From the NCBI GenBank assembly GCA_030998225.1, contig JAPYXD010000704.1, positions 11,036,001-11,100,000 on the forward strand: a stretch of DNA of 64,000 nt, read 5' to 3'. Source of the stretch: Diplolepis rosae (lineage: Eukaryota > Arthropoda > Insecta > Hymenoptera > Diplolepididae). Position numbers and translations under genes: made by a program. The notes under the pieces were generated by a model, which ran no database searches, was not told the origin of the DNA, and worked only from the letters and a program-made list of their open reading frames with translations. The number at the start of each line of letters is the position of its first letter. The first letter of the stretch is position 1. This document shows positions 1 through 11,520 of the stretch, piece by piece.

Positions 1-283
1 CTAAAATCCAATCATTTTTAAAGAGTAAACTTGAAAAAAACTGCATTGAAATTTGACCTAAAGTAATTGCTATAAAAATACATTTTTCATATTTTTTATT
101 TTTTTCACAATGAAATGAACATTTTTCTCTTTTAAGGTGGTAATTAGTCAAGTTTTCCAAGGGCTTCATAGCCACGGTCGAACCTCCTTCAAGTGCCAAT
201 TTCAATGGAAATAATTATTTAAAAAGTGTTTTTTTAAGACGGTTTTTAGTTTTTATTAAAAAAGAGCAGGATTTGACACTTCC
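1..283. other. AT-rich DNA, no gene seen
   Basis: Low-complexity AT-rich sequence with no coding signal, no repeat recognised elsewhere in the window and no RNA motif. It ends at the inverted-repeat element starting near 284. Confidence 0.5.
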
Positions 284-1231
284 CTGCTGGAAGTAAAAAG
301 ATTGAAGAAGATAGAAATTGGGAGATTGGAAAAGATAAAACATTTCTATCTCTCTCAACCCATCACTGCATCCCCAAAATTCTATCTTTTTCTATCTCCG
401 CACTTATCCAGAGTGACCGGGAATATCTATCTTTTCCTATCCCTCAGTCTTTCCGTCAACTGGAGTAGCATCTATCTTTTTCTACCCCTTAGCCTAACAT
501 TCTACTACGAATTCCAATCTTTTTCAATCTCTTTCCCTATCTTTCGTAACCGAGGACTCTTATCTTTTTCTATCCCTTAGTCTATCTCTTTCATATAAAT
601 TCCAATCTTTTTCTATCTCTTTCTGTATCTTTTGTTACCGAGGACTCTTATCTTTCTCAATCTTTTAGTCTGTCTCTTTAATATTTTGAATCTTTCTCTA
701 TCTCTTTTTCTATCTTCAACGACTGAGTACTCTTATCTTTTTCTATCCCTTAGTCTATCTTCCTACCACTAATTGCTATCTTTTTCTATCTATTTCTCTA
801 TTTTTCGTGATTGACCACTTGTATCCTTTTCTATCCCTCATTTATCTCCCCATACTGAAAATTTTTATCTCTCTGTATCCCTCAGTATCTAATCTTACCA
901 CCAAATGAATTGGAGATTGAAAAAGATAGACATGAATTTAGATTGACGAAAAGATAGAAAAAGATTAAGGTGGATTGATGAAAGACTGTATAAGATAAAA
1001 ATCAGAAGATTGGAAAAGATAGGCATCGATCTAGATTGGCAAGAAGATAGAAAAATATTTACGTGGATGAATAAAGGATTGGAATCGATAGAAAAGTAAT
1101 TATTGGAAAAGATAGACGTGAATATAGAATGAAAAAGGGATAAAATTGGATAAATTATCTCTATCTTTTTCTATAAGAAAGATTCAAAATAAATCAAAAG
1201 GATAAGTTTTATATCTTTTTACTTGCAGCAG
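284..1231. mobile_element. Foldback-like element of TCTATCTTTTTC motifs
   Basis: The ends are inverted copies of CTGCTGSAAGTAAAAAGAT (284-302 and 1213-1231). Inside, the left two thirds (about 335-900) repeat TCTATCTTTTTCTATC on the plus strand. The right third (about 905-1170) carries the complement, GATAGAAAAAGAT, so the element can fold on itself. The open frame at 302-580 is only the pyrimidine repeat read through. No transposase is visible, so this is a non-autonomous element with subrepeated arms. The superfamily is unknown and the target-site duplication is unclear; GATTTGACA and GATTTAATA lie near the two ends but are not exact. Confidence 0.6.
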
Positions 1232-3977
1232 ATTTAATAAAATTACAGCTATTGAATAAATATATTTATATACCTATTTCAACTTTTTCCAAACGGAACA
1301 TAAAAACTTTGAGGATCTAAATTTCAACTAGAAAATTCTACACTCACATAATTATAGTCTTACAGATGTTTAAAGAAATTCAGGAGAACTGTTAATAGAA
1401 AGACACAAGATATTCTGGTGTAACTTACAATTGCGCTAGTGTTAAAGTTCAGCGGTATTGTTCTAGATTCCAAAGTAATCTGAAGTTCTAGAGAGGTTGG
1501 TCAAAGTTAGTCTAGTATACTGTAATTTACAACCCGGTATCACCCCAGTCTATGTACCTATCACTTCGGAAATAGTTTTCCTGTTCTATTATATGAAATT
1601 ACTCGGAAAGTGTATAAATAGTTAGTCATTTCACAAAGTCAGACATTTCTGTTCCCTGTCCTTGTTTCGCAAGTTTTTGAAAAACAAAATTTTTCTAAAG
1701 TTTTATACAATTGATACTAACTATATTGATAATATATACATATACAATATTTCTGTATAAAAGGCGTTTAAATAAAGTGGATACCCTAAAATAATTTAGA
1801 AGGATTGAGTTTTCGAAAAAATGCATCAAACAGAACAATTTTTAGGATCCAGAAACCCAACTGATAAATTTGTTTTCCATGTCCGCTACCGAGTTCAGGC
1901 CAAGTTAATTTCGTAAAGATATCCGTACTCTTAGTTTAGAGTAACATTTCAAATATTTCTGTTACTCAAATATGAGAATAACACATAGATCTAACTCCTG
2001 GTTTGAGCCAGATTTGAGCCAGATTTGAGCCAGGTTTGAGCCAGGTTTGAGTTAATTTTATCTTGAGAAAGAAGAATCCACAGTCCTTATTTCGAACTCA
2101 AATGCAGGATGATTTATTCCATTTGAAGAAGGGAATTAATTGTAGATGCAAGACCAGGTTTTAACCCAGTTTGTACCAAGCCTTGTTTGGATGATTTATC
2201 CTATGATCTTGCCTTAGTTTGCTAGACTACTACTTTCATACACTTCGGTTGGCTGGATCCACAGAAAAATTCTAGATACTCTCAAAAAAATGAACTTGGT
2301 TCAAATTGGGCCCAATCCTGGCCCCCTAACCACATGTAATATACATTTTTGACTATGAGGAAAATTGCTTCAAACGCGAATTTGAATCCAAGAAGTAGGG
2401 GTTAACGTTAAAAAAATTGATCCGGTCCAAATAGGGCTCAAACTGGGCATTTAAAATTATTGCTAAAACTTTCGCTTGGTATGGAAAATTGTAATATTCT
2501 AATAAATATCTGATCATCTTATCTATATTTAACTCTATTTTAGAAGTGAGGAATGTACTATGGTATTTGATGATATAGAAGATTGATTTTAAAACTCTGA
2601 CAGTTATAAGCTTGGAACGCTTCTTCGCTCTTTTCATCGTTCTCTTAAAGTTTCTTTTTCCTTACCCTGGTTTTCTCCCTGCCCACGGGAAAATTTCGTT
2701 GAGCTCCGCAAAAACTTGTTACGAACCTCTGAGCAGGTTGCTCCCTTATAATCCTGCAGTCTTGACTCTTGTGGTAAAAAAGAAGTTTAACGAGAAGCGC
2801 TTAGAACGTCAGAAAAGTCTTAATGATATTCACGAGTTTAATAAAAGGACTGACTGCGGATTCGAGAAAAAACATTTCAGGAAAAAAAATATAGAATTCG
2901 GCACTACTATTGCATTACCTTTCATTTAAATAAGAACGACGAATTTTCCCCAATAAACGGAAAATTCGATTCTTTCAGTCTTAAGTTGTGTCCCGGAACT
3001 TTCTCCATTGTTTAATTAAAACGTTTTGCACGCTTATTATGTCCCCTTTATCTTGTCTATTTATGCATATACATATTATTATATTCATGCCATTTATATT
3101 TATTATTCATATATTCCTGCAAAGGTATTTTTATATTAAGGCCATTTATCACTTATCGGTTCCTACCTTACCAACATTGTCGTCTGCAGAATCATATCTA
3201 TGAAAAATGACATATTAAATTGAAAATTTGTGAAATTAAATAAAAGACATTAAATGTTCAGAATCCGTTGATATTTATAATTTTAAAAACCTGGTTTTAT
3301 AAATATTTTAATGTAGAGACCTTCCGCAAAGCCTTTTATTTCACTTCAAAGAGTTTTAATGCGATATCTTATTTTATATAGATATTGGTTTACAGAAAAT
3401 GGACTGTCGGTAAGGTAGGAATCTTCAAATGGCATATGGTCTTGAGAGATTAAGGGGTTATGAAAGTGGAGCAAGAAAAATTAAACTTATTTTGGAAATT
3501 TTCCAAGCGAAATATTGAAATAAATCGAACGTCTGTTTACAGGTCTTTAGTGTACAACTAATAAACTATAAAAAATAATTTTTTCATAATAATTTATTGA
3601 AAAATTGTGACTGTACATAATTCTTCTGTTGACGCCTATTTTTCGCAATTTTTGAACTAGAACAAAAAGACAAATTTTTTTTACACTTACCATACATGTG
3701 AACTGCTCCAGAAGTACGTAGGATTTTTTTGATATATGGATTGTTGCCAAAATACTTCTCTACAGTTACATCAAATCAAATTCTCAAAAGAGTTGCTATG
3801 AAAAATAATATCCATTACTCGAAACAAAACACAACGGACTCAGCGAGAATGAATGCAGCCCTCGCTTCGCTTGGACAGCAAACTTCACACTCGTTGCAAA
3901 CGCTGTGTTTCATCCCTTCTATTGCAATATAGAATAGACTCGCGCTAAGGCGACGCAGATAAAACCGAGTGTTCGCG
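1232..3977. other. Unassigned AT-rich DNA
   Basis: No recognisable gene or known element apart from the 12-bp minisatellite at 2002-2051. Open frames at 2353-2637, 2612-2929, 2988-3203 and 3729-3932 overlap on opposite strands and show no family motif, so I treat them as chance. A more GC-balanced patch at about 3830-3975 contains CGCTAAGGCG-type motifs and is split from similar sequence at 4715-4960 by the TTAA element. Confidence 0.5.
2002..2051 (+). repeat. 12-bp minisatellite, unit TTTGAGCCAGRT-like
   Basis: Four close copies of a 12-bp unit (TTTGAGCCAG plus two bases) in direct succession, ending in a partial TTTGAG copy. Short and non-coding. Confidence 0.85.
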
Positions 3978-3981
3978 TTAA

Positions 3982-4710
3982 GGGGGTAGAACACAGTGAC
4001 GGCCATGTTTTGTGGGTCATTTTCATAAATTTATTGCTAATTAAATATTGATGTTACACCACTATTTTTTTGTTTTATTATCTTCCATACTTATCAAAAA
4101 AGGTTTAAAAAATTTTTTGTTAAAAAAAAAACAACTTTTTGATATATGCTGCTTCGCGCATCCCTATGATTTTCGCGCATGGTTGGATGGTGTACATGAT
4201 TCTGCGAAAACCAGTCGTCTGAAACAAAAAAACAAAATATGCTCATCATCTATATTGTATTGGCTATCGCGTCACGTAGCCTTTTTTTTAGCATTTTTTG
4301 GCAACGAGAAAAAAATTTCTGAATTGAACATACGTTTTTTGGACCGAAATTTCATGTTATGATTGTTTATAATTATTGAACAAAACAAGATATTTGCAAA
4401 ATCCTACGTGACGCCAGAGGCACTTATCCATAGAGTAAGTGAGTCGAATTTCAAGTCGATTCGTTAATTAGATCTTGGGATATCATGTACACCGTTTTGA
4501 AAAACATCATTTAGGGAAAAACGCGTTTAACCATTGACAAGAGCGCATTTCAGAGCATTTCGAGGCGCTCGAGTGATAACTCCGAATTTCAAAGAAAACG
4601 ACTTCCGGTGGGTATAGGATCTTTTGTCCCTTATTCTAGAAGGTAAAAAGGATTTTTTAAGCCAATAAAAAAAAATTACTTTTTCGAAAAATTTACTGTG
4701 ATCTACCCCC
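3982..4710. mobile_element. TTAA-flanked non-autonomous DNA element
   Basis: The element is bounded by TTAA on both sides (3978-3981 and 4711-4714). Its inverted termini are GGGGGTAGAACACAGTGA on the left and GGGGGTAGATCACAGTAA on the right, a match of 16 in 18. TTAA target duplications are typical of the piggyBac and Kolobok superfamilies; the G-rich ends look more like Kolobok. No transposase frame is seen; open frames at 4048-4362 and 4527-4742 show no motif. The flanks read as one GC-balanced sequence once the element is removed. Confidence 0.8.
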
Positions 4711-4714
4711 TTAA

Positions 4715-5000
4715 GACGTCCGCGAGAGGGGATCCCATTCACTTTCCGTAACTTGCGTCTTTCGTTTAGTTTTGATGTCTACGCATGTAAACAGAGTCAC
4801 GTTGGTAACTCATGGTTCATGGTGGGGGTAAAGGGAAAGCAACGCCTGACGCCTTACCGGGAACTTTGCTGCCGCCTTAGCGCGAAAGTCGCCTTAACGG
4901 AGTTTGCTTTAACGCGAGTTAAGTCTACTATTCTTCTTACGAGGGTAATCCCAGAAGTACCCAACCTGACGTATAGATTGCGGTTGTTGTTTGAATAAAA
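4715..5000. other. GC-balanced mosaic beside TTAA element
   Basis: This stretch is less AT-rich than its surroundings. It carries repeated CGCCTTA and CGCGAAAG-type words in both orientations, matching motifs in 3940-3977 on the other side of the TTAA element. An open frame at 4753-4998 has no recognised motif. It may be an older repeat; no function is assigned. Confidence 0.35.
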
Positions 5001-6230
5001 GTACTATGGTCGAAAGTAACAACCTTATAAAGCTTGAGTTGGAAGTTTGAAGACGCTACATTGTTAAGTATTTGTTTGAAAGCTATCAATAGTAAACGCT
5101 TTCAGTGAATTTGTAAAGAGGGAAAAAATTGCTCATCGTTATGTGATACAATACTTTCATTTGAAAGGTCTCAGTTCAACCAATATCAAAGCCGAACTAG
5201 ATTCTACTCTGGGGGAGTCTGCTCCTTCGTTTACAACAATAAAGTATTGGGTGGCAGAGTTCAAACGAGGTCGTACGAGCTGCCAAGGCGAACATCGCAG
5301 TGGTCGACTAAATGAGGTGACCACGACAGAAATGGTGAAGATCCACAAAATGGTATTGGATGACCGTCGACTAAAAGTGCGTGAGCTAGCAGACATGGTA
5401 GACGTTTTAAAAAGTGCTGTACATTGCATATTGACTGAAAATTTGGACATAAAAAAGCTGTACGCAAGATGAGTCCCGCGTTTTCTCACAATGGAACAAA
5501 AACAACGTCATGAGGATCTTTCAATCGAGTGTTTGGCGATGTTTCACAGCTATAAATCCGATATTTTGCATTGATTCATGACCATGGATTTCATCACTTT
5601 ACACCCGAGACGAAGAAATAGTCAAAACAATGGACTGAAAGGAGAGGATCAGCTCCAAAGAAGGCGAGAACAGTTCTATCTGCTGACAAGGTCATGACAT
5701 TAGTTTTTTGGGTTTTTCGGGATGCACATGGGATAATTTCAATTAATTATTTTCAAAAATTGAAAACAATCAACGGCGATTATTATGCGAACTTATTACA
5801 GCGTTTATATGATAAAATCAAGGAAAAACAGCCGCATTTAGCGAAAAAGAAAGTGTTGTTTCATCAAGACAATGCACCAGTTCACACATCCGTTATCGCA
5901 ATGGCCAAAATCAATGAGTTTGAGTTCAAATTGCTTCCTCAGGCACCCTATTTGCCAGATTTAGCACCACGGATTATTTTTCCTTTCTAAACTTGAAAAA
6001 ATGGCTCGGTGGGCAAAGATTTACCAACAATAAAGAGGTGGAGTCTGGGGTTAATGGCTATTTCGAGGATCTCGACAATTCTCATTATCAACAGGGAATC
6101 TTAACTATTGAAAATCAGTGGGAGAAGTGTACTGAGCTAAAAGGAGACTAAAATATCGCTCAATAAGTTACCGGTTTGGCATATAAATGGCACCACTGTT
6201 GTCAAATCCATATGTTTTCTGGATAGTACC
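5001..6230 (+). mobile_element. mariner element 1, degenerate copy
   Basis: About 1.2 kb holding a mariner transposase relic. The presumed inverted termini are GTACTATGGTCGAAAG at 5001 and, read from the right end, GTACTATCCAGAAAAC ending near 6229. They are imperfect, and the exact ends and TA duplication are not certain. The length fits the roughly 1.3 kb typical of mariners. It lies just upstream of a second mariner of another lineage, in the same orientation. Confidence 0.75.
5104..6151 (+). pseudogene. mariner (DD34D) transposase, broken
   Basis: A near full-length reading frame for a mariner transposase, the cut-and-paste enzyme acting on its own inverted repeats. The N-terminal helix-turn-helix domain is in one frame (5104-5472), with the linker motif WVAEFKRGR and then RRLKVRELADM. 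After an in-frame stop (a TGA in place of the Trp of WVPR) come further stops and a small deletion just after the first catalytic Asp (MTMD, about 5580). The second Asp is in HQDNAPVHTS (about 5875). PYLPDLAP follows, and a one-base frame change puts the third Asp (DYF, about 5970) out of frame; spacing between the second and third Asp is 34 residues. The C-terminal part reads to a stop at 6149-6151. The start codon is lost. Inactive. Confidence 0.92.
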
Positions 6231-6333
6231 AACCTTCAAACGTTAAGTGTCAAAATTTCATGACAATCTGACGTTAAGTTCAGAAGTTACAGAGATTTTG
6301 GTGAAATAACTTTTGTCATTTTCAAAACAAGGG

Positions 6334-7120
6334 ATAGAAAAGAGTTTCGAGTATTAATTGAACATTGCTTTTGAAGAGGAAGAAATATTGTTAAAGCAAA
6401 GCAGTGGCTTGATAAGCGTTATGGGGACATTGCACTAGGAAAATTAGCAATCGTCGACTGGCGATCGTAAATTAAACTTGCGTGAGATAGGTGGCACCTT
6501 AAAGATATCAGATGGTAGTGTGTTTACAATTTTGCACGAATCTTTGGGGATGCATAAGTTGTTTTCGAAGTGGGTGCCGCGTTTGCTCACACCCGACCAA
6601 AAACAACAACGCGGCGAGGATTCAGAGCGCTGTTTGGAGCTGTTCAAGCGAGGTAAAAAGGATTTTCTGCGTCCGTATGTGACAATGGATGAAACATGGA
6701 ACAAACACTACACACCTGAAACAAAAAGATCGTCGGTTGAGTGGACACTAGCTGGTGAAAGCCACCCAAAGCGACTAAAAACTCAACAGTGGGCTGGCAT
6801 CCGTATTTTGGGACGCGCATGGTATTTTTTTTATCGACTATCTTGAGAAAGGTAAAAAAATTAACAGCGACTATTACATGGCATTACTCGATCGATTAAG
6901 TGCAGAAATCAGGAAAAACGGCCAACGTGAAAACGATGGTCAAATTGAATGAATTGAAAATGCTCCAGGGAAAGATATTTGGCTCCAATGAAGAAGTCAT
7001 TGCCATAACTGAGGCCTTTTTGGAGAGCAAAGATGAATCATTCTAAAAAAAGGCATCGAAAAGTTAGAGAAGCGTTGGAATGAATGTTTTACGCTTAAAG
7101 GAAACTATATCAAAGAATAA
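6334..7120 (+). pseudogene. mariner element 2 transposase, internally deleted
   Basis: A second mariner of a different, irritans-like lineage. The order of recognisable parts is EFRVLIEHC and KQWLDKRYGD (6340-6430), a deletion removing the linker, then LREIGGTLKISDGSVFTILHESLG (helix-turn-helix, from 6478), FSKWVPRLLTPDQKQQR, and the first catalytic Asp in VTMDETW (about 6685). A frameshift before SVFWDAHGI (about 6805) follows, then DYLEKGKKIN. Two deletions (about 6925-6965) removed the HQDNAP and SPDLAPSDY segments, so both remaining catalytic Asps are absent. The C-terminal GIEKLEKRWNE and the stop at 7118-7120 remain. The start codon is lost. It cannot be active. Confidence 0.9.
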
Positions 7121-7990
7121 AGTTGAATTTCTCGAAAAACTGTGTTTTTCTTAGTTTGACCAGAAACTTACTGAATGATGTCTTACGTTGAGAAATGAAG
7201 GTGTTTTTTTTCATTATTATTATTTTTTTTTTTTGTTAGGTCGGGTTCAAGGGAGACGCGCTGCGAGCCAGGTGCGGGTACGCGCTTTGGGTTATATTTC
7301 AAGAACAACATTGAATATCGATCTAAAACTTCCCTAGGAACATTCTCTATTGAATTTAGGACATTTTAAAGAAATACAAAAAAACCGAAATTCTTATCAT
7401 TTTACACGGCGTTCTTCCCTTAAGTCAATTTTTACAATCAAAAGTAGAGAAAAGAAAATACGAAACATACATAATTCTCGTATAGATCAGTGACTTCCAA
7501 CTCAAAATAATAAAGTTATTTTTTGCACCACTTGTTATTCCCAAAAAGTCTAGGTGCAAATCATCCTCTGCCCCTTCGCCCTTCATGTCTTTAAACCAAT
7601 CCCTCCTCATTTTATCTTCATGTGCGTATTCTTTTCTCTTGGCTTTTCTTGGGTTTTCTCCTTTATTTTCTAGTAACGATGAAATACAGAAAAGGCTTTT
7701 GTCGACCGTAAAGGGAGTCTCGTGGCTTCCTGTCGGGGTCTAGGTCCCTTGGCTTGAAGAAGAGAAACACAAGGAGACAGAGGAGACTCGCGAACGATGC
7801 CCCCCGTAGGAATCAAGCTTTAAGACTCCGTTAAGATTTATCATTCTGCCTTCTCGAACCTCCCTTATATCGGAATGTAAACCTGTACACTGGGTAATCA
7901 AATTATTATGATCACTGCGATACTTCATTCTAAGGACAGTTAGCAGTATTATAGATAAAAAAAAGTTTCATAAGTAAAGTAAATAAAAAT
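7121..7990. other. mariner 2 tail and single-copy DNA
   Basis: The first ~60 bases are the 3' end of mariner 2. A GC-rich patch (about 7237-7290) follows and then ordinary sequence. A more balanced stretch at 7540-7930 has overlapping minus-strand frames (7425-7610, 7740-7928) without motifs. No gene is supported. Confidence 0.4.
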
Positions 7991-8140
7991 CATTCAACCT
8001 AATTTTTTATTTATCCAAATTATTTTTTGTAACATGACAATTCAGAAAAGCGGAAATTGAGAGAAACATAAATTCGGAAATATGAAAATTATGACAAATG
8101 ATTACTTGGATAAATAAATAACAAGGTTAAATGATGTTTT
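7990..8140. repeat. Small hairpin MITE
   Basis: Inverted arms: the left arm from 7991 (TCATTCAACCTAATTTTTTA, then TTTATCC) is matched by the complement of about 8095-8137 (TCATTTAACCTTGTTATTTA, then TTTATCC). The spacer continues the pairing through AATTGAGAGAAAC. It is a short palindromic element with no coding capacity; exact ends are uncertain. Confidence 0.5.
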
Positions 8141-10266
8141 GGTAACATGAAAATAATTTTAATGATTCGGAGAAATGAAAATTTGAATACATAGTTATTT
8201 GGAAATATAGAATATAACTTTCAAATTGACATGTTTGGTAACATGTCTATTATTGTATTGACCCAAATTCATATAATGTTTGTTCATTTCTTTGGCATAG
8301 GGTCAGTTTCTTCTTATTTTCTTTGATTGAAATTATTATTACATTTAAAAATGCGCAAAAAGAAAGAAAGGCAAACGTTTTGGCCACATATGGGGGCCCT
8401 CTTCAGTGCCATAAATTCAAAGATTAATTCAAAATTTCTGTAAAGAATTACAATATAGAAGATAATTAAAAAAGAATTATCATACAAATTAAAAACTTAT
8501 CACATAGCTTGCAATTCAAAATGAAGTAGTCCAGTATGCAGCATCACGAATTGAAAAATTACTTGAAGCTCACTATGAATAAAAAACCGGATAAAATGAA
8601 AAAATATAAAAGATTTTGCACACGAACCGACCGGAATTTTTTTCAAAAAATGTTTATTATTAATGAATGATGCCAAATTGGTTCACAATGGCAAAACGCG
8701 AACAAGTTTTACATTCATGAAAACTTCTCGTGAAGACTTTAATACCGGCGTCTCTCACAGAATGATCTGAACTGTTTTAAAAACCGACTCGGGACATGTG
8801 GCTTTGCTGACCGAAAATTTTTTTCCTATAAGCAGTCCTGAGAGGTTTTTTTCCTCCTTGAAGAAGACTATTGTCCTGTACTTAGTTAAGAAATTCGAGA
8901 CGTTTATGATGATTTTCACGAGTGGACGAAGGCGTTTATTTTTCAAGAAAACGATTTTGTATATAGGCTTCACGGACAATCCATTTTACACTGAATTTGC
9001 AAGCAAGGCGTTACATAAAGATAAAATATTATAATATCCATATATGTAATTTTACTCCATATTTAAAAAAATTGAAAGTTGTTTATTTTCACATTCAGAT
9101 TTATTCTGAGATGTTTTGGAAAAATGATAATAAATTTATCTTTAAAAATTAATAAAAATGCAACTTGAATATTCGTGATATTAATTATCACATTTGAAGT
9201 TATTATTAAATTCAACTAGTTCTGAAAATGGTCAGGTGGAACCACGTTTATCAGGCATACTTTTTGAGCAATAAATTTTGAATTTCGCTCTATTACTTCT
9301 AAATCTCTTGTCACTGAATACGCTAAATCATAGTTGCGGTCTTGTTTTCCTCCCTGTTTCCTTAAACTCAGATTCCGATTCGTATTTCAGTTATGCGAGT
9401 TTGAGTTTTTCTTCTACGGGAAAGCTATTTATTTCCCAGAATTATAGAGGGTTTCCCCAAACTCATGTCAGATTCACAGTTTACGAGCTAAACTCTGCTG
9501 TTTCTTTTTAATGATTGCTTGTAATTGTCTGTTTTTAGCTAAAAGTTCGTTTTAAAAACACATTCAGCGGAATTTCGTTTACTCCTTTCCTGACCAGAAA
9601 TTTGCATTTCGTATGTATTCAATGGTTTTGGGACACTCAGTATCATTTAATTCTTTTTATTAAAAAAATACTTATTATTTAACTTTTTACTTTAAAAAAT
9701 ATCCGAATACATGCCTTAATAACCAACGTCTGATGGAAAAATGACGATGTGTAAAGAGGCTAAAATTAATTGATGAGATCATTTTACAAAATCTCTTATC
9801 AAGATCGTCAATGGATTTAAGTCGCTTTCAGCGGAGGAATTTTTCACACTTCGCATAATATCTTATGACACCGTTGAAAAGTCGATAGAACCCATACAAC
9901 TTGCGGAAACAAATATAAAACGCAAGCATTAATGTGGGTGACGATATGTATGTCGTGGAACTGCCAGGGCGAGAAAACGATTGTTCGCGTGTGCGTTCAC
10001 TTATTTTTGCTGGGCTTCAAATCCTTCAGAGGCTTCTCGTTGCTTCCCACCAAAAACTGCTACGATTTATTTTAACACTATTCGCGCGAAATTCATGTTA
10101 CTAAGAAATGCACCGCGGACATTAAGAGGGGATTTCCTTGACTTTTATATAACTCGTTTGAACCACCAAAGAAGTTTTTTAGTATGTAAAAAATACGAAT
10201 TAAGAATAAACAACATAAAGATTTGATGAGAATTCCGAAAGTCATTACTTACACAAATCCATAAAA
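8141..10266. other. Unassigned DNA, no gene supported
   Basis: Mostly AT-rich with some balanced patches (8380-8420, 8600-8850, 9780-10140). Open frames at 8755-8979, 8798-9034, 9278-9511 and 9981-10226 show no family motif. TGAGAATTCCGAAAGTCATT at about 10225-10245 recurs at about 60788-60807, so at least its end belongs to a dispersed repeat. Confidence 0.4.
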
Positions 10267-10869
10267 CAGGGTGGGCCATCTCACATTTTGCATTTGAATC
10301 GGCTATAAAGAAAAAACTTATGGATATGTTTTCAAAAGTATGGTTCTATTAGAAAGATTGAACCTTTCTATTTAAGAATGAAACACAACATCATTGAAAT
10401 GACTGCCACGGCTAGCCCAATTTTTCAGTACATTTTCGATTGTTTGGGCTTTAATTCCATGAATGGCTACTTCGATTTCGTGTTTCAAAGCCTCAATCGT
10501 CTCTGGATAGTTAGCGTAACACTTATCCTTAACGGCTCCCCACAAAAAATAGTCCAACGGGGTCAAATCTGTGTGAAGAGTGGCTCCGTCCTGATGAAAC
10601 CAAATGACGTCCATATCATCCTCTTCAATTTTTGGAAACAAAAATTCGTTGAGCATGGCACAGTAACGCTCGCCAATGACCGTAACGGCGGCTTCTTGCT
10701 CATTTTCAAAGAGAAATCGCCCAATGATGCCAACATACCAAAATCCACACCAAGCTTTTCTTAAATGGAGAGGTTCAATCTTTATAATAAAACCATACTT
10801 TTGAAAACATATCCATAAGTTTTTTCTTTATAGCCGATTCAAATGCAAAATGTGAGATGGCCCACCCTG
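10267..10869. mobile_element. Deleted DD41D (rosa-like) Tc1/mariner element
   Basis: Long inverted repeats of about 105 bp bound the element: left 10267-10377, right 10765-10869. Both begin CAGGGTGGGCCATCTCACAT and remain alike through TATGGATATGTTTTCAAAAG. The base pair next to the right end is TA, matching the TA target of the Tc1/mariner superfamily; the left flank is AA. Between the repeats lies a fragment of a minus-strand transposase. At about 600 bp it is less than half of a complete element. Confidence 0.88.
10375..10755 (-). pseudogene. DD41D-type transposase fragment
   Basis: C-terminal half of a transposase, read from about 10755 down to the stop at 10372-10377. In order: CGFWYVGIIGRFLFENEQ, the AAVTVIGERYCAMLNEFLFPK segment, IWFHQDGATLHT with the second catalytic Asp, and CDLTPLDYFLWG-like LTPLDYFLWG with the third, then VKDKCYANYPETIEALKHEI and a C-terminal SRGSHFNDVVFHS. 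In intact relatives about 41 residues separate the two Asps; here HT joins directly to DLTPLDY, so about 30 residues are lost. The N-terminal DNA-binding half is also gone. Long flanking inverted repeats confirm a transposon relic. Confidence 0.85.
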
Positions 10870-11379
10870 TACAACTCGAAAACAATAGTAGATACATTGG
10901 TCACTTGAAAAGTCTTACGCTTTAGACTTGCACTTTATAGACTTTCAAAATATTCACCAGCACATTTTATGCACCTCTCTGTACGTTGAATCTAGTCATA
11001 AAACCAAGGCTGCTCTTCTCTGGGAGATCAGCGCATACTTGATCCCACGCTACCAGAAGCTCAATGTCACTAGAGAAAAGCCTAACTTTGAGGTTTTTTT
11101 TGATGCCCAGAGATAAACTAAAGTCTAAGGAAGCAAAATATGGACTGTGTAAAAGGGGATCCAAAAAAAATAATTCAAACTTGACCAAAAATTGTCGTAT
11201 TGTAATGATTAAACTAAATCTCGTCGCGTGTTATGGCATTATTTATTTAGAAGCCCCATACTATCGACTCTTTGAACTACGTAAATGCATTTTCATCTCC
11301 TGGGGAAAAGAATATAAACATGATCTTTAATTTATTTTTGAAAAAAAAATTGTCATCGTTTAATGAACGTTCAGAACTC
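10870..11379. other. Unassigned DNA
   Basis: Frames at 10928-11116, 10967-11188 and 11064-11330 overlap on both strands and carry no recognised motif. No RNA or repeat signal was found. Confidence 0.4.
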
Positions 11380-11520
11380 TAAGTACATCAGATTTTTACT
11401 TTGAAACTAGTTATATTAGCAGATAATAATCCTAAAGCCATAAAAAATTTCTTTAAATCTATAGAAAATTCTCTCAAACACTCCTCTTGACATGGATTGC
11501 CATATAAGTTATCACGAAAT
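11380..11520 (-). repeat. LINE 3' tail copy with no TTAA insertion
   Basis: This stretch aligns in order with 12210-12258 plus 13397-13490, the two sides of the TTAA element. Shared words include AACTAGTTATATYAGCAG and, further on, CTCTTGA...GGTTGC/GGATTGC...ATAAGTTAT. It is therefore an uninterrupted copy of the same dispersed sequence, which on the other copy lies just 3' of the minus-strand reverse transcriptase. Divergence is substantial. Confidence 0.6.

Noticed and set aside
302..580. 92-residue frame near the window start
   Set aside because: Translation of the TCTATCTTTTTC repeat; low complexity.
7230..7290. GGTTCAAGGGAGACGCGC as a tRNA or SINE head
   Set aside because: It does not fold into tRNA arms and no second copy was seen.
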